From the NCBI GenBank assembly GCA_001804865.1, contig MHBK01000043.1:87679-125170 (forward strand): a DNA stretch of 37,492 nucleotides, given 5' to 3'. Under the pieces are notes generated by a model that worked only from the letters and a program-made list of their open reading frames with translations, did not search any database and was not told where the DNA came from. The position numbers and the translations under genes are program-made. Of this stretch, positions 8,336 to 19,909 are shown piece after piece; the stretch's first letter is position 1; the number at the start of each line of letters is the position of its first letter. This DNA comes from Lentisphaerae bacterium GWF2_57_35 (GTDB lineage Bacteria > Verrucomicrobiota > Kiritimatiellia > CAIQIC01 > GWF2-57-35).

Positions 8336-9301
8336 GTGTCTAATAATGAATCAAAAACCGTATCTGTCATCACGGGTGGGGCTGGCTTTCTGGGCTCCCA
8401 TTTGAGCGATTATCTTTTGAGCAAAGGCCACCGGGTCATTTGCTTGGATAACCTGATTACGGGAAATCTTGAAAATATTGCGCATCTTTCGGGCAATGCC
8501 GATTTCCAATTTGTGAAGAAGGATGTCACCGAATACATCGACATTCCGGGGACGGTGAATTTTGTTTTTCACTTTGCTTCGCCGGCCAGTCCGATCGATT
8601 ATTTGGAACTGCCGATTCAGACCTTGAAGGTGGGCGCCTTGGGTACGCACAAGGCCCTGGGGCTGGCGCGGGCCAAGAAGGCCCGGTTCTTTCTGGCCTC
8701 CACGTCCGAAGTCTACGGAGATCCCTTGGTGCATCCCCAGCCGGAAACCTATTGGGGCAACGTAAATCCGATCGGGCCCCGCGGCGTGTACGATGAAGCG
8801 AAGCGGTTTGCCGAGGCGATGACGATGGCGTATCACCGGTTCCACGGCGTCGAAACCCGCATCGTGCGAATCTTCAACACCTATGGCCCCCGCATGCGTC
8901 CCCACGACGGGCGCGTCGTTCCTGCGCTTATTTGCCAGGCCCTGAAGGGGGAGCCTTTGACCATATTTGGCGACGGTTCCCAGACCCGGAGTTTCTGTTA
9001 TGTGTCGGATTTGATTGCCGGCATTTTTGCGTTGGCCATGAGCGATTGCTCCGATCCGGTGAACATCGGAAACCCGCAGGAAATGCGCGTGATCGATTTT
9101 GCCGAACGGATCAAGGCGTTGTGCGCAAGCTCTTCGCCGCTAGTGCACAAACCGCTGCCGGTCGACGATCCGAAGGTCCGGCAACCCAACATCGCCAAAG
9201 CGCGAGCCCTTTTGCAATGGGCGCCCCGGATGGAATTGGACGATGGTTTAAAACAAACCATCGCTTATTTCCAAGGCTTGATCGAGAAGGGTAAAATCTG
9301 A
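8336..9301 (+). CDS. UDP-glucuronate decarboxylase-like SDR
   Basis: The protein has 321 residues and an extended SDR fold. The NAD-binding motif [11 protein letters not shown] is at 13-23, the catalytic region STSEVYGDP at 122-130, and the YxxxK pair is Y152/K156 in [11 protein letters not shown]. The stretch [30 protein letters not shown] closely follows UDP-xylose synthase (UDP-glucuronate decarboxylase), which makes UDP-xylose; dTDP-glucose 4,6-dehydratase is the main alternative. I chose GTG 8336 because GGAG lies 8 bases ahead; GTG 8330 would sit inside the ribosome-binding site. It supplies an activated sugar to the polysaccharide made by the preceding genes. Confidence 0.87.
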   Translation: MSNNESKTVSVITGGAGFLGSHLSDYLLSKGHRVICLDNLITGNLENIAHLSGNADFQFVKKDVTEYIDIPGTVNFVFHFASPASPIDYLELPIQTLKVGALGTHKALGLARAKKARFFLASTSEVYGDPLVHPQPETYWGNVNPIGPRGVYDEAKRFAEAMTMAYHRFHGVETRIVRIFNTYGPRMRPHDGRVVPALICQALKGEPLTIFGDGSQTRSFCYVSDLIAGIFALAMSDCSDPVNIGNPQEMRVIDFAERIKALCASSSPLVHKPLPVDDPKVRQPNIAKARALLQWAPRMELDDGLKQTIAYFQGLIEKGKI

Positions 9302-9360
9302 TTACATACGAGCGGATGTTCGGAAGTAAAAAAAGCCGTGATCGAATAGAGGGATAAACT

Positions 9361-9828
9361 ATGCGACTTCGTTATATGAAAACCGACGGTACTCAGATGG
9401 AGTTCGAAATTGGGGAAAAACCCATTACCATTGGACGAAGTCCCGACGCAGATGTAGTGATTCTCGACGAAAAAGCTTCCCGGATTCATTGCGGCATTCG
9501 TTTGTGGGACGGGGATTTTTATATCAAGGACCTGAAGTCCCGCAACGGGACGTATGTCAACGGAGAACGCGTCGAACTGGCGAAGCTGAAAGCGGGCGAT
9601 CGCATTCAAGTCGGCTCCATGGCCTTCTCCTTCGATCAAAACGGGACCGCCGGCGCGGACGTGGCGCTGCAGGAAGTGGAGAAGCAAATGGCGGACGGCA
9701 AGGGATACGGTACGATCTTGAGAGAAATTGTCCATAACATGGACGGCGGCATTGAAGCGGCTACGTCCGGGGAAGTTGAAAAGCCGATTCGCGTCACGAC
9801 CCGGAAAAAGAGCAACCAGGCCGAATAA
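9361..9828 (+). CDS. FHA-domain protein
   Basis: The protein has 155 residues. A forkhead-associated domain fills residues 1-97: GRSPDAD (R26), SRIHC (S40, R41, H43), LKSRNGTYVNG (N62, G63, T64, N67). These residues bind phosphothreonine in the family. The C-terminal 58 residues have no recognised domain and look flexible. GAGGGA ahead of ATG 9361 is a good ribosome-binding site. It follows the SDR gene by 59 bases and is followed by a strong terminator, so it is the last gene of this unit. It probably reads a Ser/Thr kinase signal, but no kinase is present in the window. Confidence 0.88.
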   Translation: MRLRYMKTDGTQMEFEIGEKPITIGRSPDADVVILDEKASRIHCGIRLWDGDFYIKDLKSRNGTYVNGERVELAKLKAGDRIQVGSMAFSFDQNGTAGADVALQEVEKQMADGKGYGTILREIVHNMDGGIEAATSGEVEKPIRVTTRKKSNQAE

Positions 9829-9842
9829 TTCATCCGAAAATG

Positions 9843-9941
9843 GGGCCGCGTTCTCCGACACACGGCTTCAGAAGAGCCTGTCTTCGCCCGCCTGCGCATC
9901 GCTACGCGAAGCGTTGCGGGCAGGGAGTAGCCGGGCTACCT
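9843..9941 (-). repeat. AGGTGGCCCGGC-type palindromic repeat, copy 1
   Basis: Read on the minus strand, 9875-9941 matches 19910-19977 over about 67 bases with only a few differences, including the CGCTTCGCGTAGCG core. The plus-strand stretch from 9843 (GGCCGCGTTCTCCG) is a further partial unit. It lies in the gap between the FHA gene and gyrA. Confidence 0.7.
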
Positions 9942-9984
9942 CAAGAATGCTTTTGGCTGGTAAATCAGCCTGATCTGTTTGGTG

Positions 9985-10018
9985 GGCCGCGTTCTCCGTA
10001 ACGCGGCCTCTTTTTTTT
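9985..10018 (+). terminator. Rho-independent terminator after the FHA gene
   Basis: A perfect 9-bp stem (GGCCGCGTT at 9985-9993, AACGCGGCC at 10000-10008) has a 6-base loop and is followed by TC and eight T. The T run overlaps the gyrA stop codon on the other strand. The stem shares sequence with the repeat at 37184-37254, so a repeat copy appears to serve as a terminator. Confidence 0.85.
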
Positions 10019-12545
10019 AGATTCCGTTTTCCGTCGGCGGGGTTTGAGCGGGTTCCTCGGCTGTTGTGGGGGCCGCCGCTTCTTGTCCGTTTGTCTCGCC
10101 GGCGTTCTCCGCCTCTTCCACGTCTTCCGGTTCGACCGGGGTAGCCGAGACCAGCTTGTCGCCTTCGTCGAGATCGATCAACTTGACGCCTTGCGTATTG
10201 CGGCTGATGGTTCGAATGTCGCCGATTCCCATGCGAATCATCTGGCCGGCGCTGGTGATCAGCATGATGGCGTCGTTGTCGTGTACGGCATGTGCGCCGA
10301 CGACCCGGCCATTCCGTTCCGTGGCCTTGATGGTAATGATGCCTTTGCCGCCGCGGCTTTGAACGCGATACTCGTCGAAGCCGGTGCGTTTGCCGTAGCC
10401 ATTTTCCGTGATGACGAGCAGCGTGGAATTCGCTTCGACGACTTCGATGCCGTCAACCCGGTCGTCCGATTCCAGTTTGATGCCATAGACGCCGATGGTA
10501 TTGCGGCCCTGGTCGCGAAGCTGATTTTCATTGAAGCGAATGCTCATGCCTTGGCGGGTGATCAACATCACATCGTCCTGCCCGTTGGTCAGTTTGACGC
10601 CGATGAGGCGGTCGCCTTCCTCGATTTGAATGGCGATAATGCCGTCCGCGCGGGGATTGCTGTATTCGTGGAGATTGGTCTTTTTGACGACGCCGCCTTC
10701 CGTGGCCATCACCAAGTGCTGGGTCTCCGCAAACTCGCGCACTTTGATCATGGCGGCGATCTTTTCGTCGTTGCCGATGTTCAGCAGGTTGACCATCGCC
10801 TTACCGCGGGAAGCTCGTCCGCCTTCCGGCAATTCATAGACTTTCTGCCAATACACGCGGCCATGCTCGGTGAAGAAGAGGATGTAGTCGTGTGTGGACG
10901 CCATGAAGACATGCTCCACGTAGTCCTCGTCCTTCGTGTCCATGCCCACGACGCCCTTGCCGCCGCGGCGTTGCTGGCGATAGGTCGTGACGGGGACCCG
11001 TTTGATGTAGCCGGTATGGGAAATCGTGATCACGCAGCTTTGGTCGGCGATCAAATCTTCGATATTCAACTCGCCTTCGTCGGGGACGAGGGCCGTCCGG
11101 CGTTCGTCGCCGTAGAGCTTCTTGATTTCCAGCAGGTCTTCTTTCATGACGCCGTAAATCTTGTGCTCGTTGGCCAGCAGATCGCGCAGGTAGTTGATCT
11201 TTTTAATGATTTCCAGGTATTCTGCTTCCACCTTGTCGCGTTCGAGGCCGGTCAACTGGTAGAGACGCATTTCCAGGATCGCGTTGGCCTGAATTTCGGA
11301 AAGCTTGAACTTGAGCATCAATTGCTCGCGCGCGATGTCGCGGTTCTTGGAGTCGCGGATGGTTTTGACGACGGCGTCCAAATGATCCAAGGCGATCTTC
11401 AAGCCTTCGAGAATATGAGCCCGGGCCTCGGCCTGTTCCAATTCGAATTGGGTTCGGCGCGTGATGACTTCGAACCGGTGCTTGATGAAGCACTGCATCA
11501 TTTCCCGGAGAGTCATGACCTTGGGACGGCCGTGATCGATCGCCAGCATGATGGCGCCGAAGGTCATCTCCAACGGGGTGTGCTTGAAAATATTGTTCAG
11601 CAGGACCTTGGGCAGCGTTCCGCGCTTGATTTCGATGACGATGCGGATGCCGTCCTTGTCGGATTCGTCGCGGATGTCGGAGATGCCTTCCAGCTTCTTC
11701 TCGTGCACCAAATCGGCGATCTTCTCGATCAAGGTGGTCTTGTTGAGCGTGTACGGGATTTCGGTGATGATGATGGTTTCCCGGCCGCCATGACCTTCTT
11801 CGATATTTGCGCGCCCGCGCACTTTCAGCAGGCCGCGTCCGGTTTCGTACATGTTCTTAATTTGGCCCAGGCCGCAGATCATGCCGCCGGTCGGAAAATC
11901 GGGACCTTTGACGAACTGCATCAGATCGGCCACCGTGGCGTTGGGGTTGTCGATCAGATGGACAACGCCGTCGATGACTTCCACAACGTTATGGGGCGGG
12001 ATATTGGTGGCCATGCCCACGGCAATGCCGGTACTGCCGTTGATCAGCAGATTCGGCAACCGGGCCGGCAGTACCTTGGGTTCCTGGAGCGTTTCGTCGA
12101 AATTGGGCTGCATGTCGACGGTGCGCTTTTCGATGTCGGCCAGCATTTCCTCGGCCATGCGGTTCAGTTTACACTCGGTATATCGGTAGGCGGCGGGCGG
12201 ATCGCCGTCGATGCTGCCGAAGTTTCCCTGGCCGTGAATCAGCGTGTAACGCAGCGAGAAATCCTGCGCCATGCGCACGAGCGTGTCGTAGACGGCCGAA
12301 TCGCCGTGAGGATGGTAATTACCGATGACTTCGCCGACCACCTTGGCGCATTTGACGAACGGTTTGGTGTGGAACCAGCCTCTTTCGCGCATGGCGTAGA
12401 GGATGCGCCGATTGCCGGGCTTCATCCCATCCCGCGCGTCGGGCAACGCCCGGCCCACGATGACGCTCATCGAGTAGTCGATGTACGCCTTCTGCATTTC
12501 CTCTTCGATGTGGATGTTGTCGATTCGTTCGTTTTCAGCATACAT
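10017..12545 (-). CDS. gyrA: DNA gyrase subunit A
   Basis: The protein has 842 residues and is full length. It is the breakage-reunion subunit of the A2B2 gyrase that introduces negative supercoils. The catalytic tyrosine is Y122 in AAYRYTECKLN. The quinolone-determining region HPHGDSAVYD has S83 and D87, the usual sensitive residues. The GyrA box QRRGGKGV in the C-terminal DNA-wrapping domain distinguishes it from ParC, and six-blade-type repeats follow (for example GYIKRVPVTTYR and GYGKRTGFDEYR). It ends in an acidic tail rich in E and A. It is transcribed with gyrB, 19 bases after the gyrB stop. A GGA element ahead of ATG 12545 is a weak ribosome-binding site. Confidence 0.98.
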   Translation of the reverse strand: MYAENERIDNIHIEEEMQKAYIDYSMSVIVGRALPDARDGMKPGNRRILYAMRERGWFHTKPFVKCAKVVGEVIGNYHPHGDSAVYDTLVRMAQDFSLRYTLIHGQGNFGSIDGDPPAAYRYTECKLNRMAEEMLADIEKRTVDMQPNFDETLQEPKVLPARLPNLLINGSTGIAVGMATNIPPHNVVEVIDGVVHLIDNPNATVADLMQFVKGPDFPTGGMICGLGQIKNMYETGRGLLKVRGRANIEEGHGGRETIIITEIPYTLNKTTLIEKIADLVHEKKLEGISDIRDESDKDGIRIVIEIKRGTLPKVLLNNIFKHTPLEMTFGAIMLAIDHGRPKVMTLREMMQCFIKHRFEVITRRTQFELEQAEARAHILEGLKIALDHLDAVVKTIRDSKNRDIAREQLMLKFKLSEIQANAILEMRLYQLTGLERDKVEAEYLEIIKKINYLRDLLANEHKIYGVMKEDLLEIKKLYGDERRTALVPDEGELNIEDLIADQSCVITISHTGYIKRVPVTTYRQQRRGGKGVVGMDTKDEDYVEHVFMASTHDYILFFTEHGRVYWQKVYELPEGGRASRGKAMVNLLNIGNDEKIAAMIKVREFAETQHLVMATEGGVVKKTNLHEYSNPRADGIIAIQIEEGDRLIGVKLTNGQDDVMLITRQGMSIRFNENQLRDQGRNTIGVYGIKLESDDRVDGIEVVEANSTLLVITENGYGKRTGFDEYRVQSRGGKGIITIKATERNGRVVGAHAVHDNDAIMLITSAGQMIRMGIGDIRTISRNTQGVKLIDLDEGDKLVSATPVEPEDVEEAENAGETNGQEAAAPTTAEEPAQTPPTENGI

Positions 12546-12564
12546 GGGGGGAATTCCGTGGTGG

Positions 12565-15138
<2,574 letters not shown>

Positions 15139-15160
15139 CTAATTCCTCAAATGAGCTTTC

Positions 15161-15190
15161 ATCTTACCAAAAGTCTTATGAAATCTGCAA
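15161..15190 (-). promoter_or_regulatory. Predicted gyrBA promoter
   Basis: On the minus strand TTGCAG (15190-15185) and TAAGAT (15166-15161) are separated by 18 bp. Transcription would begin about 25 bases ahead of the gyrB start. Confidence 0.55.
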
Positions 15191-15198
15191 TGAGAATG

Positions 15199-15240
15199 GG
15201 GTGAAAAAACAAAATAAAACGCCTGAAAAAGCAGGGTTTT
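15199..15240 (-). terminator. Terminator after the beta-helix gene
   Basis: On the minus strand AAAACCCTG and CAGGCGTTTT form a stem of about nine pairs with one bulge, followed by a T-rich run. It lies about 90 bases after the beta-helix gene stop and just ahead of the gyrB promoter. Confidence 0.6.
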
Positions 15241-15326
15241 ATGAAAAAATGGGTAGGGAAAGCCAATGAGGTGAAAATTAGGCGTCTGGCGGCAGAAATC
15301 GGCAACGATTTTGGCCTTGCGCCGGC

Positions 15327-17129
15327 TTACTCATGGATGCCCAATCCCAGCCACGCGGCGGCTGCCGTTAAAGGGGCGGACATGACGGAAAAAGGTCCGC
15401 TGGCCGTGACGCAAAAAGAATAAGCCGCCGCCAAGTCCTGGCCGGCAGCGGACGGGCTTCTTGTGATGAGTTTATACGTTCGATTGGTGCGTGCAGAAAA
15501 CATGAGTTGAAGTTGATTAGCGGACGAAAAACTCCCGTCATTTACCCGAAAAAAACTTTCTGGGCTCAAAGGATCGGTATGGCCCAGGAATTCAGTCTCG
15601 TTGTCGCAGGCATCTCCATCGGGATCGCCGGCGCGGGAAAAAACATAAGCCTCTCGATTAGTCGAATAACCTTGAACGGAGAAGAACGCTTGATCGCGCC
15701 ATATGTCGTAGTGGCTCATTTCATCGGCGCCGATATCGATTCGGTCGCCCATGACGCGCGATTCGCCGTCGATGTCTTTTTCGGAAAGCGAGTAGCGGTA
15801 GGTGGGTTGGCCTGCATCGCGGGCGGGAGAGGCGGGGCTCAAGTGAAAGTCTTCGGCGGTTGCATTGGTTAGTTGCGGGTTGCCAAAGAACGAATGGACA
15901 TCCTGGCCGGCGGCCAATCGATACTCGGCGAACGAATTGTACTCGGCTCCGTTCCATTGAAAGGTACAACCCGATTCGCCGGCCTCCGAAAACCATAGGT
16001 TGTAGTCCAATTTATTCAGGGTGTTGCCTTCCGAGGAGCCCAGAAGCAAATTCTGAGGTCCGCTATAGAAAAGATTGTTTTCGATACGGTTGTTGGAAGC
16101 CCACTGAATCCAGAGTTCGCCGTTGCCTGCCTGTAAGGCGTCGTTTTTCCAGCAGGTGTTGTTTTCGAAGATGCAGTTCCGGGTGCGCCCGCCGGCGCTT
16201 TCATAGCCGCCGAAAACCAAGCCGGCTTTGTCGTTGCTGTAAATCAGATTGGATCGCACCACGATGCCGGTAGCGTCGAAGCCGGCGTTTTCGGCGCCGA
16301 TTTCCAGCCCCAAATCGCAATGATGAATCCGGTTGTGCTCCAGGAGAATGTTGCGGCCTCCGTCTACATAAATGCCGGCTGCATAGCCATCGCCGTAATT
16401 TGAACGCGCACGGTAAACATGGTTTCCGCGGCATACGCCATTCCGGCAACTCCCATGAACGCTCACTTCCGTTTCGCCCCCGATGAAGTCTATGCCGATA
16501 TTGTTCACGTCGTAAACGACATTGCTGCTTACGTCGAAGTCGGTGATATTGCCGTTCAAGGTCAGGGCCTCGCTGGCGGCAGGTTCACAGTCATAAATCC
16601 GGTTGCCGCATATTACGATATTCGAAGACGGCGTGGCGGAGTTGCCATAAACGGTAATGCCCATCGCATGGACACCTCTCATGTCGTGGATGACGTTATC
16701 CTCCACGGCAACATGACGGCAGGCGCCCGTGAGCCGGATGCCGGAGCCGTCGGTCACGTTGGTGTTGTTCCTGATTTCCAACCCTTGGATGCGAATGTAA
16801 TCCCGGTTATCGAGCCGGATCATGTCCTGGCCGGCGCGGTTTTGGCCGTCCACAATGGCGGTTTCGCCGGGATACGCCCGCAAAACAATCGGACCATTTG
16901 ACGCGTTGCCGCTTCGGGGAAAAGCGAGCTTTTCATTGTACGTGCCCGTACGAACCGTGACGCTATCGCCGGCTTGAGCTTGGTTTAGGGCGGCTTGAAT
17001 CGAGGTGTAACTGCCGCCACTCGGCGCGACCACGATTTCGATTCCTGCGGCGGGTCGAACGAACGAGCAGGCCAGCGCAAAGCCCAAGCCGGCCATAAAA
17101 AAACTTTGAGATGGAGAATGCACGGGCAT
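15327..17129 (-). CDS. Secreted right-handed beta-helix protein
   Basis: The protein has 600 residues with a signal peptide (about 1-29, ending RPAAG). Residues 30-60 (IVVAPSGGSYTSIQAALNQAQAGDSVTVRTGTYNEK) are the typical opening of pectate-lyase-like parallel beta-helix proteins, and NosD/DUF1565-type repeats run to about 440 (VRSNLIYSN, IFENNTCWKN, NRIENNLFY). A HLSPASPARDAG segment closes the helix, as in many relatives. The C-terminus has GDPDGDACDNETEFLGHTDPLSPESFF, a calcium-repeat block typical of secreted proteins of this group. It is most likely exported and may bind or cleave polysaccharide; no catalytic residues could be assigned. It is a single gene with its own terminator. Confidence 0.85.
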   Translation of the reverse strand: MPVHSPSQSFFMAGLGFALACSFVRPAAGIEIVVAPSGGSYTSIQAALNQAQAGDSVTVRTGTYNEKLAFPRSGNASNGPIVLRAYPGETAIVDGQNRAGQDMIRLDNRDYIRIQGLEIRNNTNVTDGSGIRLTGACRHVAVEDNVIHDMRGVHAMGITVYGNSATPSSNIVICGNRIYDCEPAASEALTLNGNITDFDVSSNVVYDVNNIGIDFIGGETEVSVHGSCRNGVCRGNHVYRARSNYGDGYAAGIYVDGGRNILLEHNRIHHCDLGLEIGAENAGFDATGIVVRSNLIYSNDKAGLVFGGYESAGGRTRNCIFENNTCWKNDALQAGNGELWIQWASNNRIENNLFYSGPQNLLLGSSEGNTLNKLDYNLWFSEAGESGCTFQWNGAEYNSFAEYRLAAGQDVHSFFGNPQLTNATAEDFHLSPASPARDAGQPTYRYSLSEKDIDGESRVMGDRIDIGADEMSHYDIWRDQAFFSVQGYSTNREAYVFSRAGDPDGDACDNETEFLGHTDPLSPESFFRVNDGSFSSANQLQLMFSARTNRTYKLITRSPSAAGQDLAAAYSFCVTASGPFSVMSAPLTAAAAWLGLGIHE

Positions 17130-17181
17130 TAATATACCCTTTCTTTATACGCGGGTTGAACGGCAGCCTATTGGAGGAATT

Positions 17182-17658
17182 ATGAAGACCTCGTTTCTGG
17201 AGAAGGCCTTAGTGATTTTACTCGGTGCGGCGTTGCTTTCCGGTTGCGCGACGCCGGAATCTCGCATCAAGAAAAACCCGTCGCTATTTGCCAGCTTCCC
17301 GCCGGACGTCCAGGAAATGGTTCGCAAGGGGCAGATCGACATCGGCTACACGGCGGGCATGGTCAATATCGCCTTGGGCGAGCCGAACCGCCGTTATACA
17401 CGGCAAACCGCGGAGGGCGTGACGGAGGTCTGGGCTTATACCGACACCTATACGACCTCGGATCGCCAGCGCGTAGATGGCCCTTTTCGGGTGAGAACGC
17501 GGGATGGCTCCTATCAAACCATTACGGATACGGTCTGGGCGGACGTTCAGCAGACGCACGAATTCGATAAAATCCGCGTGGAGTTTAGGGACGAGAAAGT
17601 GACGGCCATCGACCGGTTGGATCGGTCGGGGGGAGCGGTCAATCCGTTTGCGCCCTGA
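17182..17658 (+). CDS. Outer-membrane-type lipoprotein
   Basis: The protein has 158 residues. The lipobox LLSGC places the lipidated cysteine at C22. The mature part (FPPDVQEMVRKGQIDIGYTAGMVNIALGEPNRRYTR...EVWAYTD) resembles SmpA/BamE-like small lipoproteins, in which a GxxxxxVxxxLGxP motif precedes an aromatic strand. TTGGAGG lies just ahead of ATG 17182. Its last 20 bases overlap the 3' end of epmA on the opposite strand. A structural or assembly role in the envelope is likely, but a specific function cannot be given. Confidence 0.8.
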   Translation: MKTSFLEKALVILLGAALLSGCATPESRIKKNPSLFASFPPDVQEMVRKGQIDIGYTAGMVNIALGEPNRRYTRQTAEGVTEVWAYTDTYTTSDRQRVDGPFRVRTRDGSYQTITDTVWADVQQTHEFDKIRVEFRDEKVTAIDRLDRSGGAVNPFAP

Positions 17659-18565
17659 ACGGCAAGACTTCATCCAGCGAGGCCGAGTCGGTTAATAGCA
17701 TGATCAAGCGGTCGACCCCCAAGGCAATGCCTCCGGCCGGCGGCATTCCTTCGCCAAGCGCATCGAGGAAGGCCTCGTCCCGTGGATATTTTTCTTTTCC
17801 CAAGACCTCTCGCTGCCGGTTCCATTCGTCAAAACGGCGTATTTGTTCGGCGGCGTCGGTCAGTTCCGTATAAGCATTGGCCAGCTCCATGCCGGCGATG
17901 TAGAGTTCCCATCTTTCCGCTACGCGCGGATCGTCTTTTTTGCGGCGCGACAAGGCAGCGGCCGACGCGGGATAGTCCAACAGAATCGTCGGCTTGTCGA
18001 AGGGCAGGGACGGCTCCACGCGATCGACCAGATCCAGATCGAAACGATCGGCATCGAATTCAGCGGCCGGGTCCCAGCCCGCGGACTGGATGAAGGCTTG
18101 GGAGACGGTCAGGCATTCCCAGATATCGAGCGAGACGGGTCGTCCTTGGTATGGAAACGAAGTTTTTCCCAAAGTTTGTCGGGCCACTTCCTGCAAGAGC
18201 GCCTTGGCGTCCAAAAGAATGTCCCGGTAATCGGCGTCTGTCCGGTACCATTCCAGCATGCTGTATTCCGGGTGATGCCGCGCGCCGAATTCGCCTCGCC
18301 GGAAACAGGGGCCGAGCTGGTAAATCCGCGAATAACCCGCGGCCAGCAGGCGTTTCATGTGCAGTTCGGGCGAGGTGCGAAGGTAGGCCTGGCCTGACGG
18401 CTCGGCATCGATGTGAACTTCCGGGGGAGGGGCGGCAATTCGCAGGGGAGTTTCCACTTCCAGAAAGCCGCGCACATTGAAAAACTCCCGAATGGCGCGG
18501 ACGATTTTCGCCCGGGCTGCGAGAACGGGCGCAAGCGCTTGAAGGCGTTTTCTTTCGGGTATCAA
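17639..18565 (-). CDS. epmA: EF-P lysine lysyltransferase
   Basis: The protein has 308 residues. It is a stand-alone class II LysRS-like catalytic core (PoxA/GenX/YjeA family) lacking the N-terminal anticodon-binding domain. Motif 2 is RTSPELHMKRLL...IYQLGPCFRRGE...HHPEYSMLEWY; motif 3 is GMPPAGGIALGVDRLIML. The family activates (R)-beta-lysine and attaches it to elongation factor P. The start is TTG at 18565, supported by AGGAGGG seven bases ahead. The substrate gene efp lies 91 bases upstream on the same strand, which strengthens the assignment. EpmB, the lysine 2,3-aminomutase partner, is not in the window. Confidence 0.93.
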   Translation of the reverse strand: MIPERKRLQALAPVLAARAKIVRAIREFFNVRGFLEVETPLRIAAPPPEVHIDAEPSGQAYLRTSPELHMKRLLAAGYSRIYQLGPCFRRGEFGARHHPEYSMLEWYRTDADYRDILLDAKALLQEVARQTLGKTSFPYQGRPVSLDIWECLTVSQAFIQSAGWDPAAEFDADRFDLDLVDRVEPSLPFDKPTILLDYPASAAALSRRKKDDPRVAERWELYIAGMELANAYTELTDAAEQIRRFDEWNRQREVLGKEKYPRDEAFLDALGEGMPPAGGIALGVDRLIMLLTDSASLDEVLPFRAQTD

Positions 18566-18619
18566 GCGACCGCCCTCCTAAAGCAATGGAGTGATGAAAA
18601 GAAAGAAACCTGAGCCTTG

Positions 18620-18656
18620 CCCCCCCAGCACTCCACTACTCCAGCACTCCAATTCC
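18620..18656. repeat. Short CTCCA-rich direct repeat
   Basis: The gap between epmA and efp contains CAGCACTCCA, CTACTCCAG and CACTCCA in tandem, a degenerate 9-10-bp repeat. It immediately follows a run of seven C. No hairpin or promoter is obvious in it. Confidence 0.5.
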
Positions 18657-19223
18657 TCACCCCCGGCTGACGCGTTCGAAATACTTGCCGGTGCGGGTAT
18701 CGATCTTGATCGTGTCCCCGGCATTGATGAAAAGGGGCACGCCGATTTCGTAGCCGTTATCCAGCTTCGCGGGCTTCAATACATTGGTCGCCGTATCGCC
18801 GCGGGCGCCGGGTTCCGTTTCGATAATCTTCTTTTCCACGAAGCTTGGCAGGGTCACGGAAACCACACGCCCGTTGTGAAAAAGCACTTCAACTGCCAGG
18901 TCTTCTTGCAGGAAAAACTTTTGATCGCCGATGATGTTCGCGTGGATGCTGAACTGATCGTAGGTCTCTTTGTCGATAAAGTGGTAATCGTCGCCTTCGG
19001 AGTAGGAATAAACCAGATCGCGTTCTTCCAGGTTCGGCTGATCGATATGGTCGGCGGCGCGAAAGGTTCGGTCCATGTTGTTTCCGGCCAACATGTTTTT
19101 AAGGCGGCACTTATACATGGCCTGGCCTTTGCCGGGTTTTACAAACTGGAAGTCCACCACTTCGTACGGAACTCCCTCGATTTCGATCTTCAAACCTTTG
19201 CGTAAATCTGACGCGCTATACAT
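18657..19223 (-). CDS. efp: Elongation factor P
   Basis: The protein has 188 residues from the ATG at 19223, which has AGAGG six bases ahead. An in-frame ATG 36 bases further upstream is less likely. EF-P relieves ribosomes stalled on proline runs. The modification loop is FVKPGKGQA, with lysine K32 at the position that EpmA beta-lysylates; the KOW-like N-domain and two OB domains are complete (MYKCRLKNMLAGNNMDRTF, then ...GDTIKIDTRTGKYFERV). A lysine tip plus a neighbouring epmA agree on the lysylation pathway rather than rhamnosylation. Confidence 0.96.
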   Translation of the reverse strand: MYSASDLRKGLKIEIEGVPYEVVDFQFVKPGKGQAMYKCRLKNMLAGNNMDRTFRAADHIDQPNLEERDLVYSYSEGDDYHFIDKETYDQFSIHANIIGDQKFFLQEDLAVEVLFHNGRVVSVTLPSFVEKKIIETEPGARGDTATNVLKPAKLDNGYEIGVPLFINAGDTIKIDTRTGKYFERVSRG

Positions 19224-19369
19224 AACCAACCTCTCATGCTTTATGCGAAAATCAGGCACAAACCTGGCTTCAACTTTTGTGTAGGGGCCATAATATGCAC
19301 AATTTACTGCTAAAAAGCCAAGAGCTTTCTACGGATTTGTCCAAACGGGTTCTCCGTTATGCTGCGCAC

Positions 19370-19391
19370 TTCACTTTAAAGCGAAAGTGAA
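19370..19391. promoter_or_regulatory. Perfect inverted repeat, possible operator
   Basis: TTCACTTT (19370-19377) and AAAGTGAA (19384-19391) flank six bases. It lies between the divergent efp and DUF4214-like genes, about 57 bases ahead of the latter. It could be an operator or an mRNA hairpin. Confidence 0.4.
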
Positions 19392-19447
19392 CTAAGGTAA
19401 TGCGTATTCCGAGACGGTAATGTCCGGAGCTAACCAACAGGAGCACT

Positions 19448-19858
19448 ATGAAGCGGAATGTATATGCGCGTCTGGTCATGCTGACGGCTTTGTTTGCCGC
19501 GTTTCCTCTTGCCAACGTCATGGCGGAAAGAGATCCAACCGCCATCGTAACCCAAGCCTATGAGGATATCCTCGGCCGAAAACCCGATAAGGCCGGTTTG
19601 AGCGCTTACCGCAGCCATATTATCGACGACGGCTGGTCCGAGCAGGATGTGCGCAACGATTTGAAGAAGAGCGATGAGTACCGAACGAAAGGGACCGACA
19701 AGATCGTCAACGACGCCTATCAGGATCTTTTAGGCCGCAAGCCCGACCGCGACGGATTGGAATCCTATCGCCGCCATATGCTCGACGACGGCTGGTCGGA
19801 AAAAGACGTTCGCAACGACCTGCGCAATAGCGCGGAATACAAGAATAAGCACCGTTGA
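19448..19858 (+). CDS. Secreted protein with two DUF4214-like repeats
   Basis: The protein has 136 residues with a signal peptide at 1-26 (ending ANVMA). The rest is two nearly identical units of about 50 residues, each with IVxxAYxDxLGRKPDxxGLxxYRxHxxDDGWSExDVRNDLxxSxEY, the pattern of DUF4214. AGGAG six bases ahead of the ATG gives a clear start. In larger proteins DUF4214 repeats accompany S-layer or RTX-type secreted proteins; here they form the whole protein. The function is unknown. Confidence 0.8.
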   Translation: MKRNVYARLVMLTALFAAFPLANVMAERDPTAIVTQAYEDILGRKPDKAGLSAYRSHIIDDGWSEQDVRNDLKKSDEYRTKGTDKIVNDAYQDLLGRKPDRDGLESYRRHMLDDGWSEKDVRNDLRNSAEYKNKHR

Positions 19859-19909
19859 TTGGATGGTGTTCCGCGGGCAAGCGATCCTCTTTCTTTAATG
19901 GGTCTTTGA

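Noticed and set aside
10017..12545. Quinolone resistance change in gyrA
   Set aside because: S83 and D87 are the ordinary sensitive residues, so there is no sign of resistance.
15241..15423. 60-residue open frame between gyrB and the beta-helix gene
   Set aside because: No ribosome-binding site, it overlaps the end of the beta-helix gene and its terminator, and it shows no family feature.
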